From assembly GCA_964417785.1 (NCBI GenBank), contig CAYQJO010000123.1, forward strand, positions 1 to 12,314: DNA of 12,314 nucleotides, read 5' to 3'. Below the pieces are notes generated by a model, which saw only the letters and a program-made list of their open reading frames with translations, had not been told where the DNA came from and did no database searches. A program made the translations under genes and the position numbers. The stretch comes from DAOTUL01 sp034437435. GTDB taxonomy: Bacteria > Chloroflexota > Anaerolineae > Aggregatilineales > Phototrophicaceae. Below, one piece after another: positions 1-6,463 of this stretch; position 1 is the stretch's first letter; each line of letters opens with the position of its first letter.

Positions 1-84
1 AAGATTGCCGAAACCCGCCACAACAGAGTTGGCAACCACTGCCATTAAAATGGCGAGGCTTGCGGCGGGTTCAAAATCTGTCAT
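1..84 (-). CDS. N-terminal fragment of a probable membrane protein (runs off the window)
   Basis: Reading the minus strand from the ATG at 84-82 gives 28 codons without a stop up to the window edge. The peptide starts MTDFEPAA and then becomes strongly hydrophobic (alanine, valine, isoleucine, leucine), which looks like a first transmembrane segment or an uncleaved signal anchor. A strong ribosome binding site, GGGAG, lies five bases before this ATG. A second in-frame ATG exists at 96-94, but it overlaps that binding site, so the start at 84 is preferred. The gene follows the dihydropyrimidinase on the same strand after 96 bases. A transporter for the hydantoinase substrate would fit that context, but that is only inference. 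The family cannot be named from this fragment. Confidence 0.6.
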   Translation of the reverse strand, partial: MTDFEPAASLAILMAVVANSVVAGFGNL

Positions 85-85
85 G

Positions 86-129
86 ACTTCTCCCATATCA
101 TGTGCGGCACATTTTATTGTGGGAGAAGT
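86..129 (-). promoter_or_regulatory. Hairpin that encloses the ribosome binding site of the next gene
   Basis: A perfect 10-base inverted repeat joins 86-95 (ACTTCTCCCA) to 120-129 (TGGGAGAAGT). A second perfect 6-base inverted repeat, ATGTGC at 100-105 and GCACAT at 107-112, is nested in the loop. In the minus-strand transcript the second outer arm is the GGGAGAAG ribosome binding site directly before the ATG at 84. If the stem forms, translation of the membrane protein would be masked. No run of T follows on the minus strand, so an intrinsic terminator is less likely. The pairing is seen in the sequence; the regulatory role is inferred. Confidence 0.5.
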
Positions 130-180
130 TCGCAGACGATAGTAGTGGCGATGTTGACCACATGCGTGTGATGGACATAA

Positions 181-1653
181 TTAAAGCACGGTGATGCCAG
201 GGGTGCGGCGGAGAAACTGACCATAGCCGTTTTCACCCAGCCAGGTGTCGCCATCCACGATTTTGCGCCCACGCAGGTATACCTGCACCGGCTTACCTTC
301 CACGCGCATACCCTCGTAGGCATTGTAATCGGTGTGCATGTGATGGCCGCTGGCGCTGATGGTGTGATCGACCGCCGGGTCCCACACAACAATATCAGCG
401 TCGCTGCCGACGGCCAGTGTACCCTTACGTGGGTAGAGACCGAAAATCTTGGCCGGGTTGGTGCAGTGAATCTCGACAAAGCGCGACGGGGTGATCTCCC
501 CGCCGTTGACGCCAAGCTGCCATGTGACCATCAAGCGGTCTTCGATACCCGGCAGGCCGTTGGGGATACGCGAGAAGTCGTTATGCCCCAGTTCTTTGCC
601 AGGACGGCGGTAGGATGGGTTCTGCGCTTCGTATTCAGCCCATTGGTGATTATCGTGGCTGGCCGCCCACTCCTGCCAGGGACCAACACCGCCTTCATAC
701 CAGAAATCGCAGTGATCGGTGGCGACCGTTTGAAGGGTGCCATCGCGCAGGGCGCTCCACAGGGCATGGTGATCGGCCTCATCGCGCAGCGGCGGCGAAC
801 ATACATATTTCGCGCCCTCGAAGCCGCGCAGGCTCAGGCGCTCGGCGGTGAGCGCGAGATACTGCGGGCAGGTCTCGCCCATGACCGGGTAGCCCAGAGC
901 GCGTCCCTGGCGCAGGAAGTCCACCGACGCTGCGCAGGTCATATGCACCACATACAGCGGGCATCCGGTAATCCCGGCCATGGTTACAGCGCGATTGGCA
1001 GCTTCGGCTTCGATTTCCGGCGGACGCGATGCCGCATGCCAGCGTGGATGGGTCAGGCCGGAAGCAACCAGTTCCTTGCGCAGCAGATACTCGATGTCGC
1101 CGTTCTCAGCATGGACCATCACCAGCATGCCGTATTGGGCGGCATGGCGCATGACCTGGAACAGACCGGTGTCGTCAATCTGGACCGACTCTTTGTAGGC
1201 CATCAGCACTTTGAGGCTGGTGATGCCATAGTCTAGGACTCGCGGGATGTCGTCCAAAACCTCCGGGCGAAAGTCGGAGAAGTTGGCGTGCAGACTGTAA
1301 TCGATCTGGGCGGATTGCGCTTTGTCCAGCCAGATTTCGATGCCGTCTACCAGTGAGCCGCCTTTGGGCTGCACCGCGAAGTCGATGTGGGTAGTGGTGC
1401 CGCCGAAAGCAGCCGCCCGGTGGCCGCTGTCGAAGTCGCTGTTGCTGGATGTCTCGGCCAGGGGCAGGTGTAGATGGGTGTGGGCGTCCACCCCACCGGG
1501 CATGAGATACTTGCCGGTGCAATCCACCAGCGTATGTCCGGCGGGGTCAATCCGGGTGCCAATCAGGTCAATCTGTTCCCCTTCGACCAACAGATCAGCC
1601 CGAACCATGTCGCCAGCCGTAATCAGGGTGCCATTGGTGAAGAGTATGCCCAT
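181..1653 (-). CDS. hydA: Dihydropyrimidinase / D-hydantoinase family amidohydrolase
   Basis: This cytoplasmic metal-dependent cyclic amidase is expected to open dihydropyrimidine or 5-substituted hydantoin rings to N-carbamoyl amino acids, as in reductive pyrimidine breakdown. At 490 residues it has the family's length or slightly more. The binuclear metal site is complete: H58 and H60 in DAHTHLHL, the carboxylated lysine K148 in SLKVLMAYK, H181 in MVHAENGD, H237 in VVHMT, and D313 in ATDHCDF. The ETCPQYL and IPNGLPGIEDR signatures point to dihydropyrimidinase/hydantoinase rather than dihydroorotase or allantoinase. Roughly 30 extra, tryptophan-rich residues lie between the ATDHC and IPNG motifs, around residues 317-350. 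The ATG at 1653 has a GAGGG site six bases upstream and starts 13 bases after the preceding gene's stop, so co-transcription is likely. The exact substrate cannot be read from the sequence. Confidence 0.93.
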   Translation of the reverse strand: MGILFTNGTLITAGDMVRADLLVEGEQIDLIGTRIDPAGHTLVDCTGKYLMPGGVDAHTHLHLPLAETSSNSDFDSGHRAAAFGGTTTHIDFAVQPKGGSLVDGIEIWLDKAQSAQIDYSLHANFSDFRPEVLDDIPRVLDYGITSLKVLMAYKESVQIDDTGLFQVMRHAAQYGMLVMVHAENGDIEYLLRKELVASGLTHPRWHAASRPPEIEAEAANRAVTMAGITGCPLYVVHMTCAASVDFLRQGRALGYPVMGETCPQYLALTAERLSLRGFEGAKYVCSPPLRDEADHHALWSALRDGTLQTVATDHCDFWYEGGVGPWQEWAASHDNHQWAEYEAQNPSYRRPGKELGHNDFSRIPNGLPGIEDRLMVTWQLGVNGGEITPSRFVEIHCTNPAKIFGLYPRKGTLAVGSDADIVVWDPAVDHTISASGHHMHTDYNAYEGMRVEGKPVQVYLRGRKIVDGDTWLGENGYGQFLRRTPGITVL

Positions 1654-1666
1654 GAGGTTCCCTCGT

Positions 1667-2047
1667 CTAATTCAGATGACCGTCCCTATTGTCTGTCGAG
1701 TCCGCGTTGCGTTCAATATGCAGCATGACCTGATCGACATAGTAGTTGATCTGGTAGAGTGCGTTGAGCGCCCGGTCGCGCCGCCGCTCGCGCAAACGCT
1801 GGTCCTGAACGACCAGTTGCAGCAGGTCGACGGTCACGATGTAGAGTTCGAGCATGTTCTGTCCGATAGTGATGTCGCTGCTCAACTCGTAATAACGCAT
1901 CAGATTGTGCCAGCCGAAGATATAATCCCAGAACACATCCTGTTCTACATAGCGGTGGTGCTTCTGATGGAAATCCACCGCCTGGAAACTCTGAACAATC
2001 GCATCTTCAATCTGGCGTCGCTGGATTCCAATTTTGTGAGAATACAT
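1667..2047 (-). CDS. Hypothetical 126-residue helical protein, unknown family
   Basis: I do not recognise this family. The protein has no signal peptide, no transmembrane segment and no cysteine, so it is probably cytoplasmic and mostly helical. It is rich in aromatic residues and histidines in its first half (FHQKHH at 26-31, WDYIFGWHNL at 40-49, RYYEL). It carries a basic stretch, RLRERRRDR, at 84-92, then a hydrophobic helix containing LYQINYYVDQVML, and ends in a polar tail. The start is well supported: the stop codon of the upstream thioredoxin/NHL gene is part of the sequence TGAAGG, which also serves as the ribosome binding site nine bases before this ATG. The two genes are therefore likely translationally coupled. 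It lies 13 bases before the hydantoinase gene. No function can be given. Confidence 0.75.
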   Translation of the reverse strand: MYSHKIGIQRRQIEDAIVQSFQAVDFHQKHHRYVEQDVFWDYIFGWHNLMRYYELSSDITIGQNMLELYIVTVDLLQLVVQDQRLRERRRDRALNALYQINYYVDQVMLHIERNADSTDNRDGHLN

Positions 2048-2059
2048 GGTTTACTACCT

Positions 2060-4099
2060 TCAGTCGATGCTGCCCACGCCGCTAAGGTCAGGCAGCACGA
2101 TTTCGCGTTCGATCAAAATCTCGCTTTCACCCGCTGCACCGACCGTAACCGGGACTTCGAGTTCAAATTCCTCAATGAAACACAGGGTCTCGTTTTCGAT
2201 CTGGCAGTAATATACGGCCACCGTGCCAGTGAGTGTGGCTGTGCCTTCGTTCAGATTGACGGGTATGGTCACGTCAGGATTTTCAATGCGGATCTCGGCG
2301 GATTCGATGCCGACCGCATCACCGTCGGCGCGGAGACCAACCAGACTGGGTGCTGTCTCGTTGATCTTGTAACCATCGGGGAGAGTCAGGCGTAGGTTGA
2401 CGCTGCCCGCGCCCGCTGCCAGCGTTTGTTCCGGCAGCACCAGCCGGTTGTCGTTTGCCTGATTGCCGCCGATAACGGTTACCCGCTCCTGGATTTGCAG
2501 CGCTTCCGGATTGGGGAAAACCAGCGTCTCGACGGTCTCGTTTGCCAGATCGATGATACGGATAACGTGGTTGTTGGTATCGGCCACGAACAACACCTCG
2601 CGCCCGTCGGGTAGCCGGGCGTATTCCAGGCCGCCGGGTTCATCGAAAGCCGCCTGTTCCGGGCCGCCATCGCTAAAACCACCGTTGCCGTCCTGTCCGA
2701 ACAGCGTCGTGGTGACGTTATCGGCGTCAATCCGTTTGATTTTGCTATTGTAGGTATCCGCGATGTAGAGGATGCCGTCGGGTGTGCCGGTGACACCGAG
2801 TGCATGTTGCAGGCGTGAGTCTCCGAGTGCGCCGTCCACATCGCCAAAGTCGAACAGACTGTTATCGGTGGTACCCGAAAGGGTCTCGACCTCGCGCTCG
2901 TTGTAGTCGGCTACCCGGATGGTACTCGACTCCGAATCTGCGAAATAGAGCCGTCCATCACGGTAGTAGAGGCCGCTGGGTTGGGCCAGTTCGGAGCGCT
3001 CCAGGCTGGTATTGAGCATGGCCTCACGCCCGCTGCCAGCAGAGGGAGTCAGCCAGCCCTCTTCCAGATTCATCTCCCATATCTGGTGGGTGCCGGCCAT
3101 CGCAATGTAGAGGGTGTCATCAACACCCAGTTCGACATCCCAGGGGCTGCGCAGATCGAAGTTGAGCGGATTGTCCACGATGGCGTCAAAGTTGATGATC
3201 CCGCTTCCTTTGCTGCCGGTCCCGGCCACAGTCGTGACGGTGCGTGAGTCCAGGTCGGCGGCACGGATGGCGTGATTGTTGGTATCGGCGATGTAGAGGG
3301 TGCTGCCGCGCAGGGCCATGCCTTGTGGTGTGTTGAAGGTCGCGGTCGCAAAATCGCCATCATCCATACCACGATAGCCGGTGCCGATGACATCCAGCAC
3401 TTCGTAAGTCGTCAGGTCCGCGATGATAATCCGGTGGTGGCTGCTATCGGCGATAAACAGGCGGTCATCGGCTACTGTCACCTTGCCGGGAAAAGCCAGC
3501 AGTCCCGGCAGCGCACCATCACCCTCCGGCGCGAATTCCAGCGGCGTGCGGTCCAGTTCCTCATCCCAATAATCGACCATGCCGCCGATGAACTGGTCGA
3601 AGGCGTCGAACGGAATTTCACCCGATTGCAGCGCAACGATATTGCCCAGTGGGTCCACGATCATGAATGTGGGCCATGCCCGGATGCCGTAGGTGCGCCA
3701 GACGGCGAAATCCCGGTCGTTGATGATGGGGTGATGAACATCGTAACGCTGGGCGATCTGGCGGATGTTTTCGGTCTCGCCCTCATTGGCGAATTTGGCC
3801 GAATGCACACCGATGACGACCAGTTCGTCGGTGTATTTCTCTTCAAGCTGCTGCAACACCGGGATCATATGGATGCAGTTGATGCAGCCATAGGTCCAGA
3901 AATCGAACACCACGATTTTGCCGCGCAACCCCTCGACCGTCAGCGGTTCCGTCACGTTCACCCATTCCAGTCCATCGGGGAAGGGTGGCAGTGCCAGATC
4001 GGGGTTACCGGCATAGGGATTATCCTGTGCCATTGCCAGTCCACTAAATGCTGCTGCCACAATCAGGAACAACAAGATGTGCTTCATGAATTTATTCAT
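2060..4099 (-). CDS. Secreted thioredoxin-like / NHL-repeat protein (NHLRC2-like)
   Basis: An N-terminal signal peptide with hydrophobic core LLFLIVAAAF and a likely AMA-QD cleavage site near residue 24 places this protein outside the membrane. Residues about 45-180 form a TlpA/thioredoxin-like domain with active site C72-I-N-C75 and a cis-proline region AWPTF at 141-145. Residues about 195-540 form an NHL beta-propeller with repeats such as LYIADTNNHAIR and LFVADTNNHVIR. The last 130 residues are beta-rich and hold a C632/C640 pair in YYCQIENETLC. These four are the only cysteines in the protein. The domain order matches NHLRC2, whose thioredoxin domain carries a CCINC motif. A role in extracytoplasmic thiol-disulfide exchange is inferred; the partner is unknown. 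The ATG at 4099 is favoured over the one at 4087 because the latter would have no ribosome binding site. It is transcribed divergently from the heme genes and leads the minus-strand operon. Confidence 0.85.
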   Translation of the reverse strand: MNKFMKHILLFLIVAAAFSGLAMAQDNPYAGNPDLALPPFPDGLEWVNVTEPLTVEGLRGKIVVFDFWTYGCINCIHMIPVLQQLEEKYTDELVVIGVHSAKFANEGETENIRQIAQRYDVHHPIINDRDFAVWRTYGIRAWPTFMIVDPLGNIVALQSGEIPFDAFDQFIGGMVDYWDEELDRTPLEFAPEGDGALPGLLAFPGKVTVADDRLFIADSSHHRIIIADLTTYEVLDVIGTGYRGMDDGDFATATFNTPQGMALRGSTLYIADTNNHAIRAADLDSRTVTTVAGTGSKGSGIINFDAIVDNPLNFDLRSPWDVELGVDDTLYIAMAGTHQIWEMNLEEGWLTPSAGSGREAMLNTSLERSELAQPSGLYYRDGRLYFADSESSTIRVADYNEREVETLSGTTDNSLFDFGDVDGALGDSRLQHALGVTGTPDGILYIADTYNSKIKRIDADNVTTTLFGQDGNGGFSDGGPEQAAFDEPGGLEYARLPDGREVLFVADTNNHVIRIIDLANETVETLVFPNPEALQIQERVTVIGGNQANDNRLVLPEQTLAAGAGSVNLRLTLPDGYKINETAPSLVGLRADGDAVGIESAEIRIENPDVTIPVNLNEGTATLTGTVAVYYCQIENETLCFIEEFELEVPVTVGAAGESEILIEREIVLPDLSGVGSID

Positions 4100-4127
4100 C
4101 GCTCACTTACACCATTATTTCCAACCC

Positions 4128-4165
4128 TAACGCCGCTGTTTTAGTGTTTGATGAGTCCGGCGTTA
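4128..4165. repeat. Spaced 8-base inverted repeat upstream of the thioredoxin/NHL gene
   Basis: TAACGCCG at 4128-4135 and CGGCGTTA at 4158-4165 are exact reverse complements separated by 22 bases. The half-site centres are 30 bases apart, close to three helical turns, as for a looped or tetrameric regulator. It could equally be a leader hairpin in the minus-strand transcript, 29 bases before its ATG. No regulator can be named. Confidence 0.35.
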
Positions 4166-4196
4166 TGAATCGTACAGAGGACAGCAAACCACAGAC

Positions 4197-4211
4197 ATAT
4201 TGCATGAATAT
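4197..4211. repeat. Short 15-base operator-like inverted repeat in the divergent region
   Basis: ATATT at 4197-4201 and AATAT at 4207-4211 are perfect inverted half-sites with a five-base spacer. The site lies mid-way between the divergent genes. The arms are short and AT-rich, so chance is a real possibility. Confidence 0.2.
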
Positions 4212-4251
4212 CACAAACGAAGTGCCATGTTATTGCGCCGTCCTTTCTCAT

Positions 4252-4280
4252 TTGCGTTTCATGGCCGGTTATTGTATATT
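4252..4280 (+). promoter_or_regulatory. Probable promoter of the heme gene cluster
   Basis: A -10-like hexamer TATATT at 4275-4280 (five of six matches to TATAAT) is preceded, with the ideal 17-base spacer, by TTGCGT at 4252-4257 (three of six matches to TTGACA). Transcription would start near 4287, giving a leader of about 27 bases. A GAGGG ribosome binding site at 4303-4307 lies six bases before the hemQ ATG. No similarly good promoter was found for the divergent minus-strand gene. Confidence 0.45.
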
Positions 4281-4313
4281 TACTCAGATTTTATGAGGTT
4301 TTGAGGGCTAAAA

Positions 4314-5384
4314 ATGGAGAAATCTCGGTTGGCGGGACGGCAGTATGTCCGTTTTGCATTCTACACAGTCGATCCCATGTGGCGACGTCTGGACCCCGAT
4401 ACCCAGGCCGAACACAAACGGGAACTACTGGCGACCATCGAGCAGTTTAACCGGCGGATGCTGCTGCGCCCCTACAGTCTGATGGGAACACGCGCTGACG
4501 CTGAACTGCTGCTGTGGCAAATCGCCGAAAGCGCGGAACCGTTCCAGGAGCTTGCGGCGGCCATCATGCAAACGCGCATGGGCGCTTATCTCAACATCGT
4601 CTATTCTTACTTCTCACAGACCAAACGCAGCATTTACGAAATCCGCGACATGCCGGGTGAAGATCAGGAACGGCTGGTTATCCAGCCATCGGAGGCGAAA
4701 TATCTGTTCGTCTACCCCTTCATCAAAACCCGCGACTGGTATCAACTCTCCAAACACGCCCGCCAGGGGATGATGGACGAACATATCGTCGTCGGTCGCA
4801 AATACCCGGCGGTCAAGTTGAACACCACCTACTGCTTCGGGCTGGACGATTACGAGTTCATCGTCGCCTTCGAGACCGATGAACCGGCGGACTTCCTCGA
4901 TCTGGTGCAGGAACTGCGCGAGACCGAAGCCAGCCGTTATACCTTGCAGGATACGCCGCTGTTCACCTGCATGAACATGCGTCTGGCCGAAGCCCTGGAC
5001 GCGCTCGGCGGTCCGGCGGTGGCTGAGCCGGTGGAAGAACAAGCGATATCGGTTGAAGCGCAATGGGTTGAAGTCGGTGCATTGGATGACCTGGAGGCGC
5101 AGCAGGTGATCTACCTGGACGGCAATCAGGTGGCGGTGTTCAAGGTCGGGGACGAACTCTACGCACTGGAAAATCGCTGCTCTCATGCACGCGGTCCTTT
5201 GACTGAAGGTACGGTAGACGCTCACGAATGCAGCGTGACCTGTCCCTGGCACTACGGCAAGTTCGATCTCCGCAGCGGTCAGGCGGTTGACGGCGTGGTC
5301 AGTGCGCCGGTGCGCAGTTATGCGGTTGAAGTGCGCAACGGCGTGGTCTATGTCGGCACGCAGAAGGAAGGTCTGCCTGTATGA
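4314..5384 (+). CDS. hemQ: HemQ-type coproheme decarboxylase fused to a C-terminal Rieske [2Fe-2S] domain
   Basis: Residues 1-232 belong to the chlorite dismutase/HemQ superfamily. In the coproporphyrin-dependent pathway HemQ (ChdC) decarboxylates two propionates of coproheme to give heme b, using peroxide. Tyr134 in YPFIKTRDW matches the catalytic tyrosine region, and His157 in MMDEHIVVGRKY matches the proximal heme ligand. ASRYTLQDTPLFTC is a family signature. Known chlorite dismutases have a distal Arg and Firmicutes HemQ a Gln; here the aligned residue is Leu169 or Asn170, which argues against chlorite dismutase activity. After a short linker (233-247), residues about 250-350 form a Rieske ferredoxin domain with ligands C289-x-H291 and C310-x2-H313 (CSHARG and CPWHYGKFD). 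HemQ proteins are normally about 230-250 residues, so this is a true fusion. The stop overlaps the hemH start as ATGA, giving tight coupling. The role of the Rieske centre is not known. Confidence 0.88.
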   Translation: MEKSRLAGRQYVRFAFYTVDPMWRRLDPDTQAEHKRELLATIEQFNRRMLLRPYSLMGTRADAELLLWQIAESAEPFQELAAAIMQTRMGAYLNIVYSYFSQTKRSIYEIRDMPGEDQERLVIQPSEAKYLFVYPFIKTRDWYQLSKHARQGMMDEHIVVGRKYPAVKLNTTYCFGLDDYEFIVAFETDEPADFLDLVQELRETEASRYTLQDTPLFTCMNMRLAEALDALGGPAVAEPVEEQAISVEAQWVEVGALDDLEAQQVIYLDGNQVAVFKVGDELYALENRCSHARGPLTEGTVDAHECSVTCPWHYGKFDLRSGQAVDGVVSAPVRSYAVEVRNGVVYVGTQKEGLPV

Positions 5385-6382
5385 GCTACGATGCGCTCAT
5401 TCTCATCTCTTACGGCGGGCCGGAAGGTATGGACGATGTGATGCCCTTCCTGCGCAACGTACTGGAAGGTAAGCGGGTGCCGGAAGCGCGGATGCGCGAA
5501 GTCGCCCATCACTACGAGTTATTCGGCGGGGTGAGTCCGCTGAACGCGCAAAACCAGGCACTGATCGCCGCCATCGAAGACGATTTCGCCGAACATAGTG
5601 TAAAACTGCCGGTGTACTGGGGCAATCGCAACTGGCAGCCCTATCTGGTGGACACGCTGCGCCAGATGCAGGCCGACGGTATCAAACGGGCGCTGGCCTT
5701 TTTCACCTCGCCCTACAGCAGTTATTCAAGCTGCCGCCAGTATCTTGAAGACATCGACCGCGCCCGCGCTGAAATCGGCGATGGTGCGCCGGAGGTGCAT
5801 AAACTGCGAGCCTACTTCAACCATCCCGGATTTATCCAGCCAAACATCGACAATTTCCGCGCTGCCCTGGATCAGATTCCGGCAGACCGGCGCGATGCCG
5901 CCCATGTCGTCTTCACCGCGCACAGCATCCCGCTGGCGATGGCGCGTGGCAGCGCTTATGAAGCGCAGTTGCAGACGGTCTGCCGTCTGGTGACCGGCGA
6001 TCATCCCCATTGGTGTCTGGTTTACCAGAGCCGCAGCGGTCCACCACACCAACCCTGGCTGGAACCGGATGTGGGCGACTATCTGCGCCAACTTTATGCT
6101 GACGGTGTGACCGACGTGGTGGTGATGCCCATTGGCTTTATCTCCGACCATATGGAGGTACTTTACGATCTGGATACCGAAGCCGAACAAATTGCGGGGG
6201 AAATCGGGCTGAACATGGTCCGGGCGGCGACAGTCGGCACCCATCCCACCTTCGTCCAGATGATCCGCGAACTGGTGCTGGAACGCCAGACCGGCGACGC
6301 AGCACGGCGCTACCTGGGGGCGATGGGGCCATCGCATGACGTTTGTCCAGCGGACTGCTGCCTTTTGGCGACAGTCTTATGA
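5381..6382 (+). CDS. hemH: Ferrochelatase HemH (probably coproporphyrin ferrochelatase)
   Basis: This enzyme inserts ferrous iron into a porphyrin. Next to HemQ and with HemY in the same locus, the substrate is most likely coproporphyrin III, and the product feeds HemQ. The N-terminus ALILISYGGPEG and the catalytic residues H181 (FTAHSIP) and E259 (SDHMEVLYDLD) are present. At 333 residues the length is normal. Cys118 in SSYSSCRQYLED and the terminal C322, C326 and C327 (VCPADCC) resemble the cysteine pattern of actinobacterial ferrochelatases that carry a [2Fe-2S] cluster, so a cluster is likely but unproven. The start overlaps the hemQ stop by four bases and is preceded by AAGGAAGG at 5364-5371. 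The gene ends directly before a regulatory-looking gap. Confidence 0.93.
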   Translation: MSYDALILISYGGPEGMDDVMPFLRNVLEGKRVPEARMREVAHHYELFGGVSPLNAQNQALIAAIEDDFAEHSVKLPVYWGNRNWQPYLVDTLRQMQADGIKRALAFFTSPYSSYSSCRQYLEDIDRARAEIGDGAPEVHKLRAYFNHPGFIQPNIDNFRAALDQIPADRRDAAHVVFTAHSIPLAMARGSAYEAQLQTVCRLVTGDHPHWCLVYQSRSGPPHQPWLEPDVGDYLRQLYADGVTDVVVMPIGFISDHMEVLYDLDTEAEQIAGEIGLNMVRAATVGTHPTFVQMIRELVLERQTGDAARRYLGAMGPSHDVCPADCCLLATVL

Positions 6383-6391
6383 CATGTATCA

Positions 6392-6405
6392 CTATATCGA
6401 TCTAG
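6392..6405. promoter_or_regulatory. Imperfect palindrome, possible operator
   Basis: The 14-mer CTATATCGATCTAG is self-complementary at six of seven positions around the ATCGAT centre. If one base is bulged, the pairing extends to TCA at 6389 and TGA at 6409. It lies ten bases after the hemH stop and upstream of the repeats before the radical SAM gene. A DNA-binding regulator site is inferred only from the symmetry and location. Confidence 0.3.
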
Positions 6406-6419
6406 GTGAAATAGCTAAT

Positions 6420-6451
6420 ATCTGCATAGGATTTAGCAGATTTTAGCAGAT
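6420..6451 (+). repeat. Tandem 10-base repeats with an inverted partner before the radical SAM gene
   Basis: TTTAGCAGAT occurs twice head to tail (6432-6441 and 6442-6451), one helical turn apart. A degenerate third start, TTAGGA, follows and supplies the AGGA ribosome binding site at 6454-6457. ATCTGC at 6420-6425 is the exact reverse complement of GCAGAT in either copy, so the leader could form a hairpin with a ten-base loop, or two alternative hairpins. This would allow separate control of the downstream gene from hemQ-hemH. The repeats are seen directly; the regulation is inferred. Confidence 0.5.
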
Positions 6452-6463
6452 TTAGGACTGATT

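Noticed and set aside
334..1236. Plus-strand open frame of 300 codons
   Set aside because: It is antisense to the dihydropyrimidinase, which has a complete set of catalytic motifs, and it shows no domain of its own.
3272..4144. Plus-strand open frame of 290 codons
   Set aside because: It is antisense to the signal peptide, thioredoxin domain and first propeller blades of the secreted protein, and no motif supports it.
4314..5384. Annotation of the HemQ-Rieske protein as a true chlorite dismutase
   Set aside because: No arginine is found at the expected distal position and the gene is coupled to hemH, so a heme biosynthesis role is much better supported.
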